DNA of 47,542 bases from NCBI GenBank assembly GCA_018241665.1, contig JAFEDK010000011.1, forward strand, positions 1-47,542. The letters are read 5' to 3'. The position numbers were made by a program, and so were the translations under genes. The stretch is from Pseudomonadota bacterium (GTDB taxonomy: Bacteria; Pseudomonadota; Gammaproteobacteria; Burkholderiales; Rhodocyclaceae). Shown piece after piece: positions 1 through 9,556 of the stretch (its first letter is position 1; each line of letters begins with the position of its first letter). Below the pieces are notes generated by a model. That model saw nothing but the letters and a program-made list of their open reading frames with translations, did no database searches and was not told the DNA's origin.

Positions 1-166
1 AAAAACAGAACAAAGTCATGACCAGGCAGGCGGAAATTGATCCCTTTTTTTGTACATTTTCAGTCCGAGGCGTCGGGGGCTAGCTAGCCCCCGACGACTC
101 AGACTGAAAATGTGCCAAAAAAAGGAGCAATTTCCGCATGCCTGGTCCTGACTTTGTTGTATTTTT
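1..166. repeat. 166-bp near-perfect palindrome (inverted repeat)
   Basis: Bases 1-83 and 84-166 are reverse complements of each other with about ten mismatches and no indel. The central 26 bp (71-96, around CTAGCTAG) are perfect. Because base 1 pairs with base 166, the left arm may continue outside the window. The arms hold A/T runs and no coding potential. It lies in the eukaryotic part and could be a foldback or MITE-like element, or an inverted-duplication artefact. Confidence 0.85.
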
Positions 167-463
167 AGCCGCTTCAGCTGCCCTGCAAAAATGCACCTTT
201 ATTACCCATCTCAGGCAAATAATCTTCCAAAGACCTGATCTTTGCAGGGTTGGGCAGGGAAGGAGTGCAAGAGTTGGGACAGGGACAAGGGATAAATTTG
301 GACCGTCCCGCCATTGGTTACTTCTGCTCTTGGCCCTTCCTTGGCACAGCATTCCCTCCTGCCAGACTCTACTGAGCATCCAATATGTGAGAGCTGCTCA
401 GTTTGCCCCCACATGGTATATGTTTTGACTATATTCAAATGTATGTCACAGGCGAAGGACATC
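167..463. other. Non-coding 3' flank of the NOX gene
   Basis: About 300 bases between the palindrome and the stop codon of the NADPH oxidase fragment. Short reading frames occur on both strands but none resembles a known protein or joins the NOX reading frame. It presumably contains the 3' UTR. I see no clear polyadenylation signal. Confidence 0.5.
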
Positions 464-1848
464 CTACAGGCCAAAGTGCTCCTTGCGGAAAAGGAAGGAA
501 CGGCTCCGCTGATGGTTATGGCACTTGCAGAGCTCTTGTAGCTCTTTTGCTAAAACTGGTGGGCCGCAGAAAAACATGCCCACAGCTGCAGGGCGTGATG
601 AGCAAATACGAAACTATGCAACCTCCAGATGTTGGACGCACTTGGGATAGCAGGATGCTTATCGCGGATGAGCTGGAACACTTTTTGCCACTGTGGCCGG
701 CCCCAGTGGGTAAGGGAGCGCAAGTTGGTCAGGACGTCCTTCCCATGGCGGTGGAAATACAGGTCCATGGCCATTCGAAGGAAAAAGTTGCGGATGTCAT
801 GCTTCTGATAGGCACTTGTGATGTAAGTGTTGTTGTTGAACACCCCTTCTTTGTCGCCCGATTCAATGTCTGTCAAATGCCAGAGAACAAAAGTCAGCCC
901 CGTTCTCAGTTCGCACAGGGATGTATCATACCATGCAGCTGTTTCGAAAACCACTCAAACGCTTCCTGTTCCCGATTCAGCCAAAACAGATACACATGTT
1001 TCAGCTTCATCGAAGTCCCCTGTCCATCACAGTGAATCGCAATGGACATGTTCGGGTATGAACACACCATTTGCCGCTTTAAGTAGAGATCCTTGGTGAT
1101 GGCAGCGAATGGCGTGATCCCAATCCCTGCGCCAACAAGCATGACCACTTCGAAATCCTCCACGTGTTCACTCGGTGCTCCGAAGCCACCATCGACAATG
1201 AACTTGAGCTCTCTCATTGGCGGATTCTACGGTTGAGAGGTGAGAGACTGTCAGCATTTGGCACAGTTGAGAGGCGTACCTGATTCGAGATTGACTTTCC
1301 CACCAGCTCGTGCAGTGCGCCAGTCCAGTTGCCAAGGTTACGTATGTGGACCTCCAGGGTGTCCTCCAGCGGGGATGTCGTTATGGTAAAAGGATGCCAC
1401 TCGAATGTGGCAATCTGAGGGCAGTTCAAGAAGAGGTACTGCCCGGGGCGGTACGAAAAGTCCTTCGGCTTGCGCAGTCTAAGGTGCACCACGCTGGCTG
1501 CCTCCTCAGTTACGGATATCACTTCCGCGGGGTACTTTCGCTTCCACTCGCGCTGAAAACGCTCAGAGGCATATAGGACTCCAGGGATAAGCCAAAAGAT
1601 CCAAAACATCGGAATCGGTGCAAAGTGCCGGCGAATCCTACGTTGATGAGACAGTTGACAGCTGTCACAAGCCCGTACCCATGAATGAGGAGCGAGATGT
1701 AGAAGAGGACGAATGCGTGATGCACGATCCACCAGGCTTCAAAACTGCGACCTCTCAGGCGTTTTGTCACAGAGGTTCCGACGATGAGGGCCAGTAGGAG
1801 CAGCTGAAAGAGGCCCGTGACACCTGAAGATACGCGATAAGCAGGCAA
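464..1848 (-). CDS. NADPH oxidase (NOX/RBOH family), eukaryotic, 3' exons only
   Basis: Five exons join in frame: 1848-1679, 1637-1280, 1226-932, 869-642 and 585-464 (TAG at 464-466). All four introns are GT-AG, 41, 53, 62 and 56 nt long, and every phase agrees, giving about 390 residues. In order one sees a membrane helix with the haem-binding histidines (HHAFVLFYISLLIHG), a second hydrophobic segment, the FAD site (RPGQYLFLNCP, HPFTITTSP, GNWTGAL), the NADPH site (VGAGIGITPFAAI), the NOX-typical GRPQWQKVF and FFCGPP motifs, and a C-terminus FRKEHFGL resembling the ENF end of NOX2. The family makes superoxide from NADPH across a membrane. The N-terminal helices are missing because the sequence runs into a poly-G tract at 1850. 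The pyridine-nucleotide and FAD motifs fit NOX better than ferric reductase. Confidence 0.85.
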
Positions 1849-1849
1849 G

Positions 1850-1926
1850 CGGGGGGGGGGGGGGGGGTGGGGGGGGGGGGTTTTGGGGGGGGGGGTTGGG
1901 GGGGGGGGGTTTGGGGGGTGGGGCTT
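1850..1926. repeat. Poly-G tract at the eukaryote/bacterium boundary
   Basis: About 77 bases that are nearly all G with a few T, directly after a NOX exon and directly before a bacterial REPIN. The reading frames across it give only proline or glycine runs. It is most likely a sequencing or assembly artefact that bridged two unrelated sequences. Confidence 0.75.
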
Positions 1927-2032
1927 GTGGGGGCGAATTCATTCGCCCGCGGTGTTCGAGCCACGCGCGGAGGGCGAATGAATTCGCCCCCACAGTGAAA
2001 GTGGTGCAGAGGGCAAATCAATTTGCCCCCAC
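1927..2032. repeat. REPIN (two inverted REP units) plus a third half unit
   Basis: GTGGGGGCGAATTCATTCGC at 1927 is met by its inverted partner ending at 1993. A third variant unit (GGGCAAATCAATTTGCCCCC) occupies 2011-2030. In the third unit CGAAT/ATTCG has become CAAAT/ATTTG, so the stem pairing is kept. The repeat lies between the poly-G and the stop of prfC. It belongs to the same family as copies near 18.4, 20.0, 21.7, 23.6 and 27.9 kb. Confidence 0.8.
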
Positions 2033-2044
2033 AACGACACGATC

Positions 2045-3616
<1,572 letters not shown>

Positions 3617-3640
3617 GATGCGGTGCGGTAAGACGGAAAG

Positions 3641-3675
3641 GCCGCGATTATACAGGGAGCCGGTGGCTGCCCCAG
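3641..3675 (-). promoter_or_regulatory. Candidate promoter of prfC
   Basis: On the minus strand a perfect TATAAT (3652-3647) lies about 30 bases upstream of the prfC ATG at 3616. The -35 region (CTGGGG at 3675-3670) is poor, so the assignment rests on the -10 and position. Confidence 0.4.
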
Positions 3676-3688
3676 GGGCGACCACCGG
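3660..3688 (-). terminator. Strong hairpin after metY
   Basis: A 14-bp stem with two central mismatches (CCGGTGG..GCCCC pairing with GGGGC..CCACCGG) starts about 45 bases past the metY stop. There is no U-run, so it could be a terminator-like or mRNA-protecting structure. Confidence 0.4.
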
Positions 3689-3733
3689 TCGGTGCACAGA
3701 CTCTTCTGACGCCGCTGATCTGGAGCCGGGCTG

Positions 3734-5014
3734 TCAGCTCTTGGCCAGGGCCTGGTCGATGTCCCACAGGATGTCGTCCAGGGTTTCCAGGCCGACCGAA
3801 AGACGGATCAGGTCCGGCGGTACCCCAGCGGCAACCTGCTGCTCTTCCGACAGTTGACGGTGAGTCGTCGACGCCGGGTGGATGACCAGGGATTTGGCAT
3901 CGCCGATGTTGGCCAGGTGGGAGAGGAACTCGACGGCGTTGATGAACCTCTGCCCCGCCGCGGCGCCGCCTTTGATGCCGAAGGTGAGCACCGCACCGGC
4001 GCCCTTGGGCAGGTATTTTTTGGCGAGCGCATGGTAGCGGCTGCTCTCCAGCCCGGGGTAATTGACCCATTCGACCTTCGGGTGAGCCTCCAGGAAGCGC
4101 GCCACGGCCAGGGCGTTCGAACAGTGGCGGTCCATGCGCAGCGGCAGCGTTTCGATGCCTTGCAGCAACTGGAAGGCGCTGAAGGGTGACAGCACCGGCC
4201 CGAAGGTGCGCATCCCTTCCATGCGGCACTTCATCGTGAAGCCGAAATCGCCGAAGGTTTCGTAGAAGCGCACGCCGTGGTAGCCCGGCGAGGGATCGGT
4301 CATGGTCGCGAACTTGCCGTTGTCCCACGGAAATTTACCGGACTCGACGATGACGCCGCCCATGGTCGTGCCGTGGCCGCCGATGAACTTGGTCGCCGAA
4401 TGGACGCTGATCGCCGCACCCCACTCGAAGGGACGGCACAGGTAAGGGCTGGCGAAGGTGTTGTCGATGAAAAGCGGCAGGCCGGCGGCGTTGGCAACCT
4501 TGGCGACTGCCTCGATGTCGAGCACGTTGAGCGATGGGTTGCCGAGGGTTTCGGCATAGAGCGCCTTGGTTTTGGGCGTGATCGCCCGGGCAAAGCTCTC
4601 CGGGTCGTCGGCGTCGACGAAGACCGTGTTGATGCCCAGCTTGCGGAAATTGACGTCGAGCTGGGTGTAGGTGCCGCCGTACAGGGTGCGGGCGGCCACG
4701 ATTTCATCACCGGCTTCGCAGATGTTGAGCAGGGCGATCATCTGTGCCGCCATGCCGCTGCCGGTGGCGACGGCCGCCCGGCCGTTCTCAAGGGCGGCGA
4801 TGCGTTCCTCAAAGACCGCGACGGTGGGGTTGGAGAGCCGCGAATAGACGTTGCCGAAGGTCTGCAGGTTGAACAGGCTGGCGGCCTGTTCCGGGCTGTC
4901 GAAGACGTAGGACGAAGTCTGGTAGATCGGGACTGCGCGGCTGCCGGTCGCCGCGTCGGGAATTTGGCCTGCGTGCAGGCACAGGGTGTCGAAGCCGTAA
5001 TTACGGTCAGCCAT
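3734..5014 (-). CDS. metY: O-acetylhomoserine sulfhydrylase (Cys/Met metabolism PLP enzyme)
   Basis: Makes homocysteine from O-acetylhomoserine and sulfide for methionine synthesis, in the cytoplasm. The 426-residue protein covers the whole fold-type I family: the PLP-contacting YSRLSNPT (57-64), GSGMAA (85-90), and the Schiff-base lysine in SVHSATKFIGGHG (K209). The length and the insert before FGFTMKCRMEGMR match MetY-type enzymes better than the shorter cystathionine synthases. The start follows the upstream CoA-binding gene by 15 bases, so the two are probably co-transcribed. A MetZ (O-succinylhomoserine) specificity cannot be excluded from sequence alone. Confidence 0.9.
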   Translation of the reverse strand: MADRNYGFDTLCLHAGQIPDAATGSRAVPIYQTSSYVFDSPEQAASLFNLQTFGNVYSRLSNPTVAVFEERIAALENGRAAVATGSGMAAQMIALLNICEAGDEIVAARTLYGGTYTQLDVNFRKLGINTVFVDADDPESFARAITPKTKALYAETLGNPSLNVLDIEAVAKVANAAGLPLFIDNTFASPYLCRPFEWGAAISVHSATKFIGGHGTTMGGVIVESGKFPWDNGKFATMTDPSPGYHGVRFYETFGDFGFTMKCRMEGMRTFGPVLSPFSAFQLLQGIETLPLRMDRHCSNALAVARFLEAHPKVEWVNYPGLESSRYHALAKKYLPKGAGAVLTFGIKGGAAAGQRFINAVEFLSHLANIGDAKSLVIHPASTTHRQLSEEQQVAAGVPPDLIRLSVGLETLDDILWDIDQALAKS

Positions 5015-5029
5015 GTCGATGATCCTGGA

Positions 5030-5497
5030 TCAGGGGAGGCAGAGGGGACGGCGGGCGGAAATGACCTTGGTGTTCACGCCGAACCAGTTGAGTCCGCCAA
5101 AAAGGCGCGCATATTCGATCTTGACGCAGCGGTCCATCACGACCGTGAGGCCGGCGTCCTCCGCCTTCTGCCGGGCCGCTTCGTTGATCACGCCGATCTG
5201 CAGCCACAGGGTCTTGGCGCCAATCGCAATGGCCTGTTCGGCAATCGGCAGGGCGTCGGCGGGTTTGCGGAACACGTCCACGATGTCTACCGGCTCGGGA
5301 ATCGAGGCCAGATCCGGGTAGCACTTTTCGCCCAGGATCTCGGGGTATTTCGGGTTGACCGGGATCACCTTGTAGCCATGCTCCTGCATGTACTTGGCGG
5401 CAAAGTAGGACGGCCGGAACCAGTCGGCCGACAGGCCGACGACGGCAATGGTCTTGGACTCCCGAAGGACCCGGCGCAGGGTGTTGATGTCGCTCAT
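5030..5497 (-). CDS. CoA-binding domain protein (YccU-like)
   Basis: A 155-residue single Rossmann-like CoA_binding domain. It opens with TIAVVGLSADWFRPSYFAAKYMQ, then VIPVNPKYPEILGEKCYPDL and DIVDVFRKP, typical of stand-alone CoA-binding proteins related to succinyl-CoA synthetase. The ATG at 5497 is chosen because GGGAGGAC precedes it and the family starts here; a 20-residue upstream extension lacks similarity. It sits 16 bases after the enoyl-CoA hydratase stop and 15 before metY. The cellular role of the family is not established. Confidence 0.85.
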   Translation of the reverse strand: MSDINTLRRVLRESKTIAVVGLSADWFRPSYFAAKYMQEHGYKVIPVNPKYPEILGEKCYPDLASIPEPVDIVDVFRKPADALPIAEQAIAIGAKTLWLQIGVINEAARQKAEDAGLTVVMDRCVKIEYARLFGGLNWFGVNTKVISARRPLCLP

Positions 5498-5513
5498 GCT
5501 GTGTCCTCCCGCG

Positions 5514-6302
5514 TCACCGGCCGCACCAGGTCGGCGTGCGCTTGTCGATGAAGGCATCGATGCCTTCCCGGGCGTCGAGGGCCTGCAGGTTGCCCACCAT
5601 CACCTGCCGGGTGTAGGCATAAGCCTCATCGAGGGGCAGGGCCGCCTGGCGGTAGAAGGCTTCCTTGCCGATGGCCAGGGTCAGCGGCGACTTGGAGGCG
5701 ATCTGCCGGGCCAGCTGGAGGGTCCGGTCTTCGAGCTTGGCGACCGGCACCAGTTCGTTGACGAGGCCGAAGCGCAGCGCCGTCGCCGCGTCGATCATGT
5801 CGCCGGTGAGGAGCATCTGCATGGCGTGCTTGGGTGCCACGTTACGCGACAGGGCCACCATCGGCGTCGAGCAGAACAGCCCGATGTTGACGCCGGGCGT
5901 CGCAAAGCGGGCGTCGTCGGTGGCAACAGCCAGGTCGCAGCTGGCCACCAGCTGACAGCCGGCCGCCGTGGCGATGCCATGCACGCGGGCGATGACCGGC
6001 TTGGGCAGATTGACGATGGCCTGCATCAGCTCGGCACAATCGGCAAACAGGCCCTCGGCGTAATCCGGCGCATAGTCGGCGGCGCGCATCTCCTTGAGGT
6101 CGTGGCCGGCGCAGAAGGCCGGCCCGGCCCCGGCCAGGATGACGACGCGCACGCTGTCGTCGCGGGCGATCTCCTGGAAGGCCGCGAGCAGTTCGCGGAT
6201 GGCGGGCTGGGACAGGCTGTTGCGGGCCTGCGGGCGGTTGAGGGTCAGCGTGCGGACGCCGGTGTCTGCGTCATCGACGCTGAGCAAGGTCTTTTCAGTC
6301 AT
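5514..6302 (-). CDS. Enoyl-CoA hydratase/isomerase family protein
   Basis: A 262-residue crotonase-fold enzyme that hydrates or isomerises acyl-CoA thioesters in the cytoplasm. Seen are the oxyanion-hole segments AFCAGHDLKEM and VHGIATAAGCQLVASCDLAVA and the C-terminal KSPLTLAIGKEAFYRQ region. Glutamates usual at the hydratase active site are not obvious at both positions, so the exact reaction is open. It follows the CoA-transferase beta gene by 14 bases in the same direction, which suggests an acyl-CoA degradation step linked to that transferase. Confidence 0.85.
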   Translation of the reverse strand: MTEKTLLSVDDADTGVRTLTLNRPQARNSLSQPAIRELLAAFQEIARDDSVRVVILAGAGPAFCAGHDLKEMRAADYAPDYAEGLFADCAELMQAIVNLPKPVIARVHGIATAAGCQLVASCDLAVATDDARFATPGVNIGLFCSTPMVALSRNVAPKHAMQMLLTGDMIDAATALRFGLVNELVPVAKLEDRTLQLARQIASKSPLTLAIGKEAFYRQAALPLDEAYAYTRQVMVGNLQALDAREGIDAFIDKRTPTWCGR

Positions 6303-6316
6303 GTTTTCCTCGTTGC

Positions 6317-7117
6317 TTATTTCTTGCGGAGCATGCCGGTTTCGTCCACCCGGCGCAGTGCTGCCAGTTCCTCGGCGGTGGGTTCGGGCACGACGTGGGC
6401 GTTGGACGACACTTTGAGGTCCCAGCCGGTATTGGCACGGATTTCTTCGATACTGGAGAACGGATACCAGGCGTCGAGGACGAATTCCTTCGTCTGGGGA
6501 TCCGGCCGCATGATGCCGAGGGTCGTGACGATGGCGGACGGGCCACCGCCGACGAAGCCGTGACGCTCCCGCGCGTTGCCGCCGTCGAGGTAGCCGGGAG
6601 AACTGATGTAGCTCACCTTGTCGGCAAAACGCTTGGCTTCGTGAGTGACCATGATGATCACCCGGCCGGCGCCGCAGGCGATGTCGTTGGCGCCACCGGC
6701 ACCTGTCAGACGGGTTTTGGGCAGGCGGTAGGTGTCGCCAACGGTGCCGTCACCGTCCCAGATGCCGGTCGTGTTGACGTTGCCGAACTTGTCCACCTGG
6801 GCGGCGCCGATGATGCCGACGTCGCAGCGGCCCGACGCGACGAGAAAGCCGAGGGCATCGATGGCGTTGGTGAAGCTGGTGGCGTTGGACGAGATGCGGT
6901 TGCATTCGATGCCCCACGGCAGGCCGCCGACGGGCGTGGCGCCGTAGACGCCGCCTTCCGTCATGGTGCGGATGTTGGGGGCGTGGCAGGCCTGGGCGAA
7001 GTAGCCGGCAAGCATCGACAGGCCGACCCCGAAGATGGCCAGATCGTCGTCACGGAGTTCGCGGCCTGTAGCGATGGCCATCATCTCCTGGCGGGTGTAG
7101 TCGAGACTTGTGCTCAT
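6317..7117 (-). CDS. CoA-transferase, beta subunit (GctB/IpdB-like)
   Basis: A 266-residue class I CoA-transferase small subunit. Diagnostic features are the N-terminal MMAIATGRELRDDDLAIFGVG, the glycine-rich GAAQVDKFGNVNTTG and GGGANDIA-type loop (GAGGANDIACGAGRV), and a C-terminal helix. It overlaps the alpha-subunit stop by four bases (ATGA), so translation is coupled and the two subunits are presumably made in equal amounts. The best guess for substrate is a dicarboxylic or keto-acid CoA ester as in glutaconate CoA-transferase or IpdAB, but this cannot be decided here. Confidence 0.85.
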   Translation of the reverse strand: MSTSLDYTRQEMMAIATGRELRDDDLAIFGVGLSMLAGYFAQACHAPNIRTMTEGGVYGATPVGGLPWGIECNRISSNATSFTNAIDALGFLVASGRCDVGIIGAAQVDKFGNVNTTGIWDGDGTVGDTYRLPKTRLTGAGGANDIACGAGRVIIMVTHEAKRFADKVSYISSPGYLDGGNARERHGFVGGGPSAIVTTLGIMRPDPQTKEFVLDAWYPFSSIEEIRANTGWDLKVSSNAHVVPEPTAEELAALRRVDETGMLRKK

Positions 7118-8106
7118 GGGTTCTCTCCCGCACTGAGGGCGGCGATTTCATCCGGGGTCTTGATCCATTGGCGGAATGGATCGAGCAGGAAGGCGGTTTC
7201 GGTTTGCGACAGCTGCTCTACGGTGTCGCGGCCGATCATGTCGAGGTAGCTGTCGATGTCGCTGTAGCCCTCGACGTAGCGCTTGATGTACTCGGCCGTG
7301 CCTTCGGCGCTTGCCAGGGCCTTGTTCATTGCCTTCATGTGCGCTTCGTCCACGTCGTAGAAGCCGGGCGAGGATTGCGGCCAGGCGGCGAGCGGCCAGT
7401 AAACAACCGCCTCGACGATGATGTCGGGAATGCGGACCAGGTTCGGAAACTGGCGCATGCAGGCCGTATCGACGATGGCATCGGCGATCAGCACGACCTT
7501 CTTGGCGGCGCGGGACAGCTCGAAACGGCTCCATTCAGTCCCGAGCATGATCGCGTTGCCGAGCGGGTCGGCCAGGGACACATGGATGGCGGCCACGTCC
7601 GGCTGCAGGGGGCTGAGGGCGCCCACTTCGCGACCGCTGAAGGGGTCGGTGACGGTGGGGATCTTGTGCTTTGCGGGCTGTTCGTCGGGCGCGAAGGCGC
7701 TGCGCCACTGAATGTCCGAGCCGATATTGACCGTCGCCGGGGCGAAGGGCCAGTTCATCGCGCCGGCCAGCAGGCGCAGGTTGAACGACAGGTTGGAATA
7801 GTCTTCCAGCGCCAGCTGCCCGGATTCCACGGCGCGCCGCAGGCCATTGGCGAAGCCGAACACTTCCAGTCCGGAAAAGCCGCATTCCGCCTTGTCGACC
7901 GCGCCGGCGGCCGCCAGCAGGTTCAATTGCTGGGTGTTGCAGTGGAACAGGGCGTGCAGATTGCGGCGCTGTTGGCGCAGCAGTTCCCGCCCGAAGACGA
8001 CGGCGTCAGAGCCGACCGGCAGGGCCGCGCCGCTGGCGTATTGCATGCCGTCCCAGCTGTAGCGTTTAACGGCCTCGGCCAGCGACAGTATCTTGTTGCG
8101 TGACAT
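7114..8106 (-). CDS. CoA-transferase, alpha subunit (GctA/IpdA-like)
   Basis: A 330-residue partner of the downstream beta subunit. It has the class I fold with KILSLAEAVKRYSWDGMQYASG at the start and EVGALSPLQPDVAAIHVSLADPLGN in the middle. The ATG at 8106 (MSRNKILSL) is preferred because homologous alpha subunits begin at this helix; an upstream frame reaching 8223 overlaps the thioredoxin gene. Only 13 bases separate it from that gene, so it may be expressed from the ABC-transporter operon. The ribosome site is weak, which fits reinitiation. Confidence 0.85.
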   Translation of the reverse strand: MSRNKILSLAEAVKRYSWDGMQYASGAALPVGSDAVVFGRELLRQQRRNLHALFHCNTQQLNLLAAAGAVDKAECGFSGLEVFGFANGLRRAVESGQLALEDYSNLSFNLRLLAGAMNWPFAPATVNIGSDIQWRSAFAPDEQPAKHKIPTVTDPFSGREVGALSPLQPDVAAIHVSLADPLGNAIMLGTEWSRFELSRAAKKVVLIADAIVDTACMRQFPNLVRIPDIIVEAVVYWPLAAWPQSSPGFYDVDEAHMKAMNKALASAEGTAEYIKRYVEGYSDIDSYLDMIGRDTVEQLSQTETAFLLDPFRQWIKTPDEIAALSAGENP

Positions 8107-8119
8107 TTGCTTGATCCGG

Positions 8120-8674
8120 TTAGTGTTGATGGGCTGATCCAGCATGGAGTTCACTGGTCTGCGCAGCGGGGGAGGCTCGCCCGGAAGCGGAGGGCTGGAA
8201 CGGATGGTGTTCGTAGTGCCCACCGGCGACGTACTTGGTCAGCTGGCGGAAATCCTTGGCGGTGAGCGCGCCGGTGTAGCGATACAAGACCTGCCCTTGT
8301 CCATCGAGAAAGACAAAGGACGGCGTGCCGACGGCGTGCAGGCGGGTGGCCCACTGGGCGGGGGACGATGTCTTGCCGGACGGTTCGATCAGGCTGCTTT
8401 CCTGGGTGATGTCCACACGGGCACTGGCGAATTGCGCTGCGAAGGTTTTCTCGAGCGCTGCGTCGTGAAAGACTTTTTTCTCCATTTCCCGGCAGCCAGG
8501 GCAGTCAGGCATGGTTAGCAGGACGGCGAGTTGGCGCCCCTTTTCCGCAGCGGAGCGGACTTCCGTTTGCAGGTCGTTGGTGGAGCGTTCGAACAGGGCC
8601 GCACTGGCCGTGCCGCTTGCTGCCAGGCCGGCCAGGAGCAGGGCGGCCATCGAGGAGGGAAGGTGGAATCTCAT
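8120..8674 (-). CDS. Periplasmic thioredoxin-like protein (SoxW-type)
   Basis: About 184 residues with a signal peptide (MRFHLPSSMAALLLAGLAASGTASA) and a thioredoxin fold carrying a CPGC active site in the context MPDCPGCREMEKKVF, with the cis-Pro loop VGTPSFVFLDGQG. It is therefore an exported disulfide reductase or oxidase. The ATG at 8674 has GGAG nine bases upstream; an alternative ATG lies 12 bases earlier. It follows the permease stop by 12 bases and is thus the fourth gene of the importer operon. The last 40 residues are low-complexity and His/Ser-rich. Confidence 0.85.
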   Translation of the reverse strand: MRFHLPSSMAALLLAGLAASGTASAALFERSTNDLQTEVRSAAEKGRQLAVLLTMPDCPGCREMEKKVFHDAALEKTFAAQFASARVDITQESSLIEPSGKTSSPAQWATRLHAVGTPSFVFLDGQGQVLYRYTGALTAKDFRQLTKYVAGGHYEHHPFQPSASGRASPAAQTSELHAGSAHQH

Positions 8675-8686
8675 GGGGTTCTCCAT

Positions 8687-9544
8687 TCAGCGGTGCCAGA
8701 ACAGTGCCCGGCGCTTGATGGCCTCGAGGCCGCTCATCGCGAGGTAGGTAACGACGCCGGTGTAGAGGATGCCGGCGACCATCTTCGGGTAGTCGGCGAA
8801 GTCGGCGTAATACTGGACGAAGCGTCCGAGACCGGCGTTGGCGCCGAACAGCTCGGCGACGGTGAGCAGGATGAAAGCGAATCCCAAGCCCACGGCCATG
8901 CCGGAGAAGATATGTGGCAGCGCCGCGGGGAAGACGACCTTCCAGTGGAACTCGTGGCTGTTCAAGCCAAGGATCCTGGCGTTGTCCCGATAGCGGCTTT
9001 CGAGCGCGTGGGCACCGGCGGCCGTGTTCTGGAAGATCGGCCAGAAGGCTCCGATGAACACGACGAAGATCGCCGATAGCTTGAAGGTGGGCAGCACGGC
9101 AATCGCATAGGGCACATAGACGGTCGGCGGCACCGGTGCGGCAACACGCGCGAACGGAAAGAAGATCCGCTGCAGGAGGGGGGACGAGCCGACGTAAATG
9201 CCGGAAACGATGCCCAGCAAGGTGGCAAGCAGCAGGCCGGGGATCAGGATCGACAAGGACGACAGCGTGCCTTCCCACAACTCTGGAAGAGATTCCTGCA
9301 GCGCCAGGGCGGTACGCTGAGGGCTGGGAATCAAGGGGTTGTCGCCGAGTGGGAAGTACTTGGCGGCGATAAACCACAGGGCCAGCAGGACGATCCACAC
9401 GATGGAGCCTTGCAGGATGGCCAGCAGTGCAGACGGCACGAACGCGGCCTGACGTGGCGCGGATGCCGTGCGTTCGGGCTGGCGATCACCGGGAACGCCG
9501 GCAACAGGCGTCCCCCGCGGCGGGGCGGTGAGCGTTTCTGACAT
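8687..9544 (-). CDS. ABC transporter permease, NitT/TauT (SsuC/TauC) family
   Basis: A 285-residue inner-membrane protein with six predicted membrane helices. It carries the EAA loop (ESRYRDNARILGLNSHEFHWKVVFPAALPHI region) that contacts the ATPase. The N-terminal 30 residues are a cytoplasmic extension before the first helix (SIVWIVLLALWFIAA). It lies 12 bases after the ATPase stop. The transported ligand is unknown; the family moves nitrate, taurine, sulfonates or pyrimidine precursors. Confidence 0.92.
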   Translation of the reverse strand: MSETLTAPPRGTPVAGVPGDRQPERTASAPRQAAFVPSALLAILQGSIVWIVLLALWFIAAKYFPLGDNPLIPSPQRTALALQESLPELWEGTLSSLSILIPGLLLATLLGIVSGIYVGSSPLLQRIFFPFARVAAPVPPTVYVPYAIAVLPTFKLSAIFVVFIGAFWPIFQNTAAGAHALESRYRDNARILGLNSHEFHWKVVFPAALPHIFSGMAVGLGFAFILLTVAELFGANAGLGRFVQYYADFADYPKMVAGILYTGVVTYLAMSGLEAIKRRALFWHR

Positions 9545-9556
9545 GTGTTGATTCCT

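Noticed and set aside
1739-1993. Proline-rich frames across the poly-G tract
   Set aside because: Homopolymer translation only; they join eukaryotic and bacterial parts.
464-2034. Horizontal transfer of a NOX gene into the bacterium
   Set aside because: The gene keeps introns, lacks its 5' half and abuts a poly-G artefact; an assembly chimaera is simpler.
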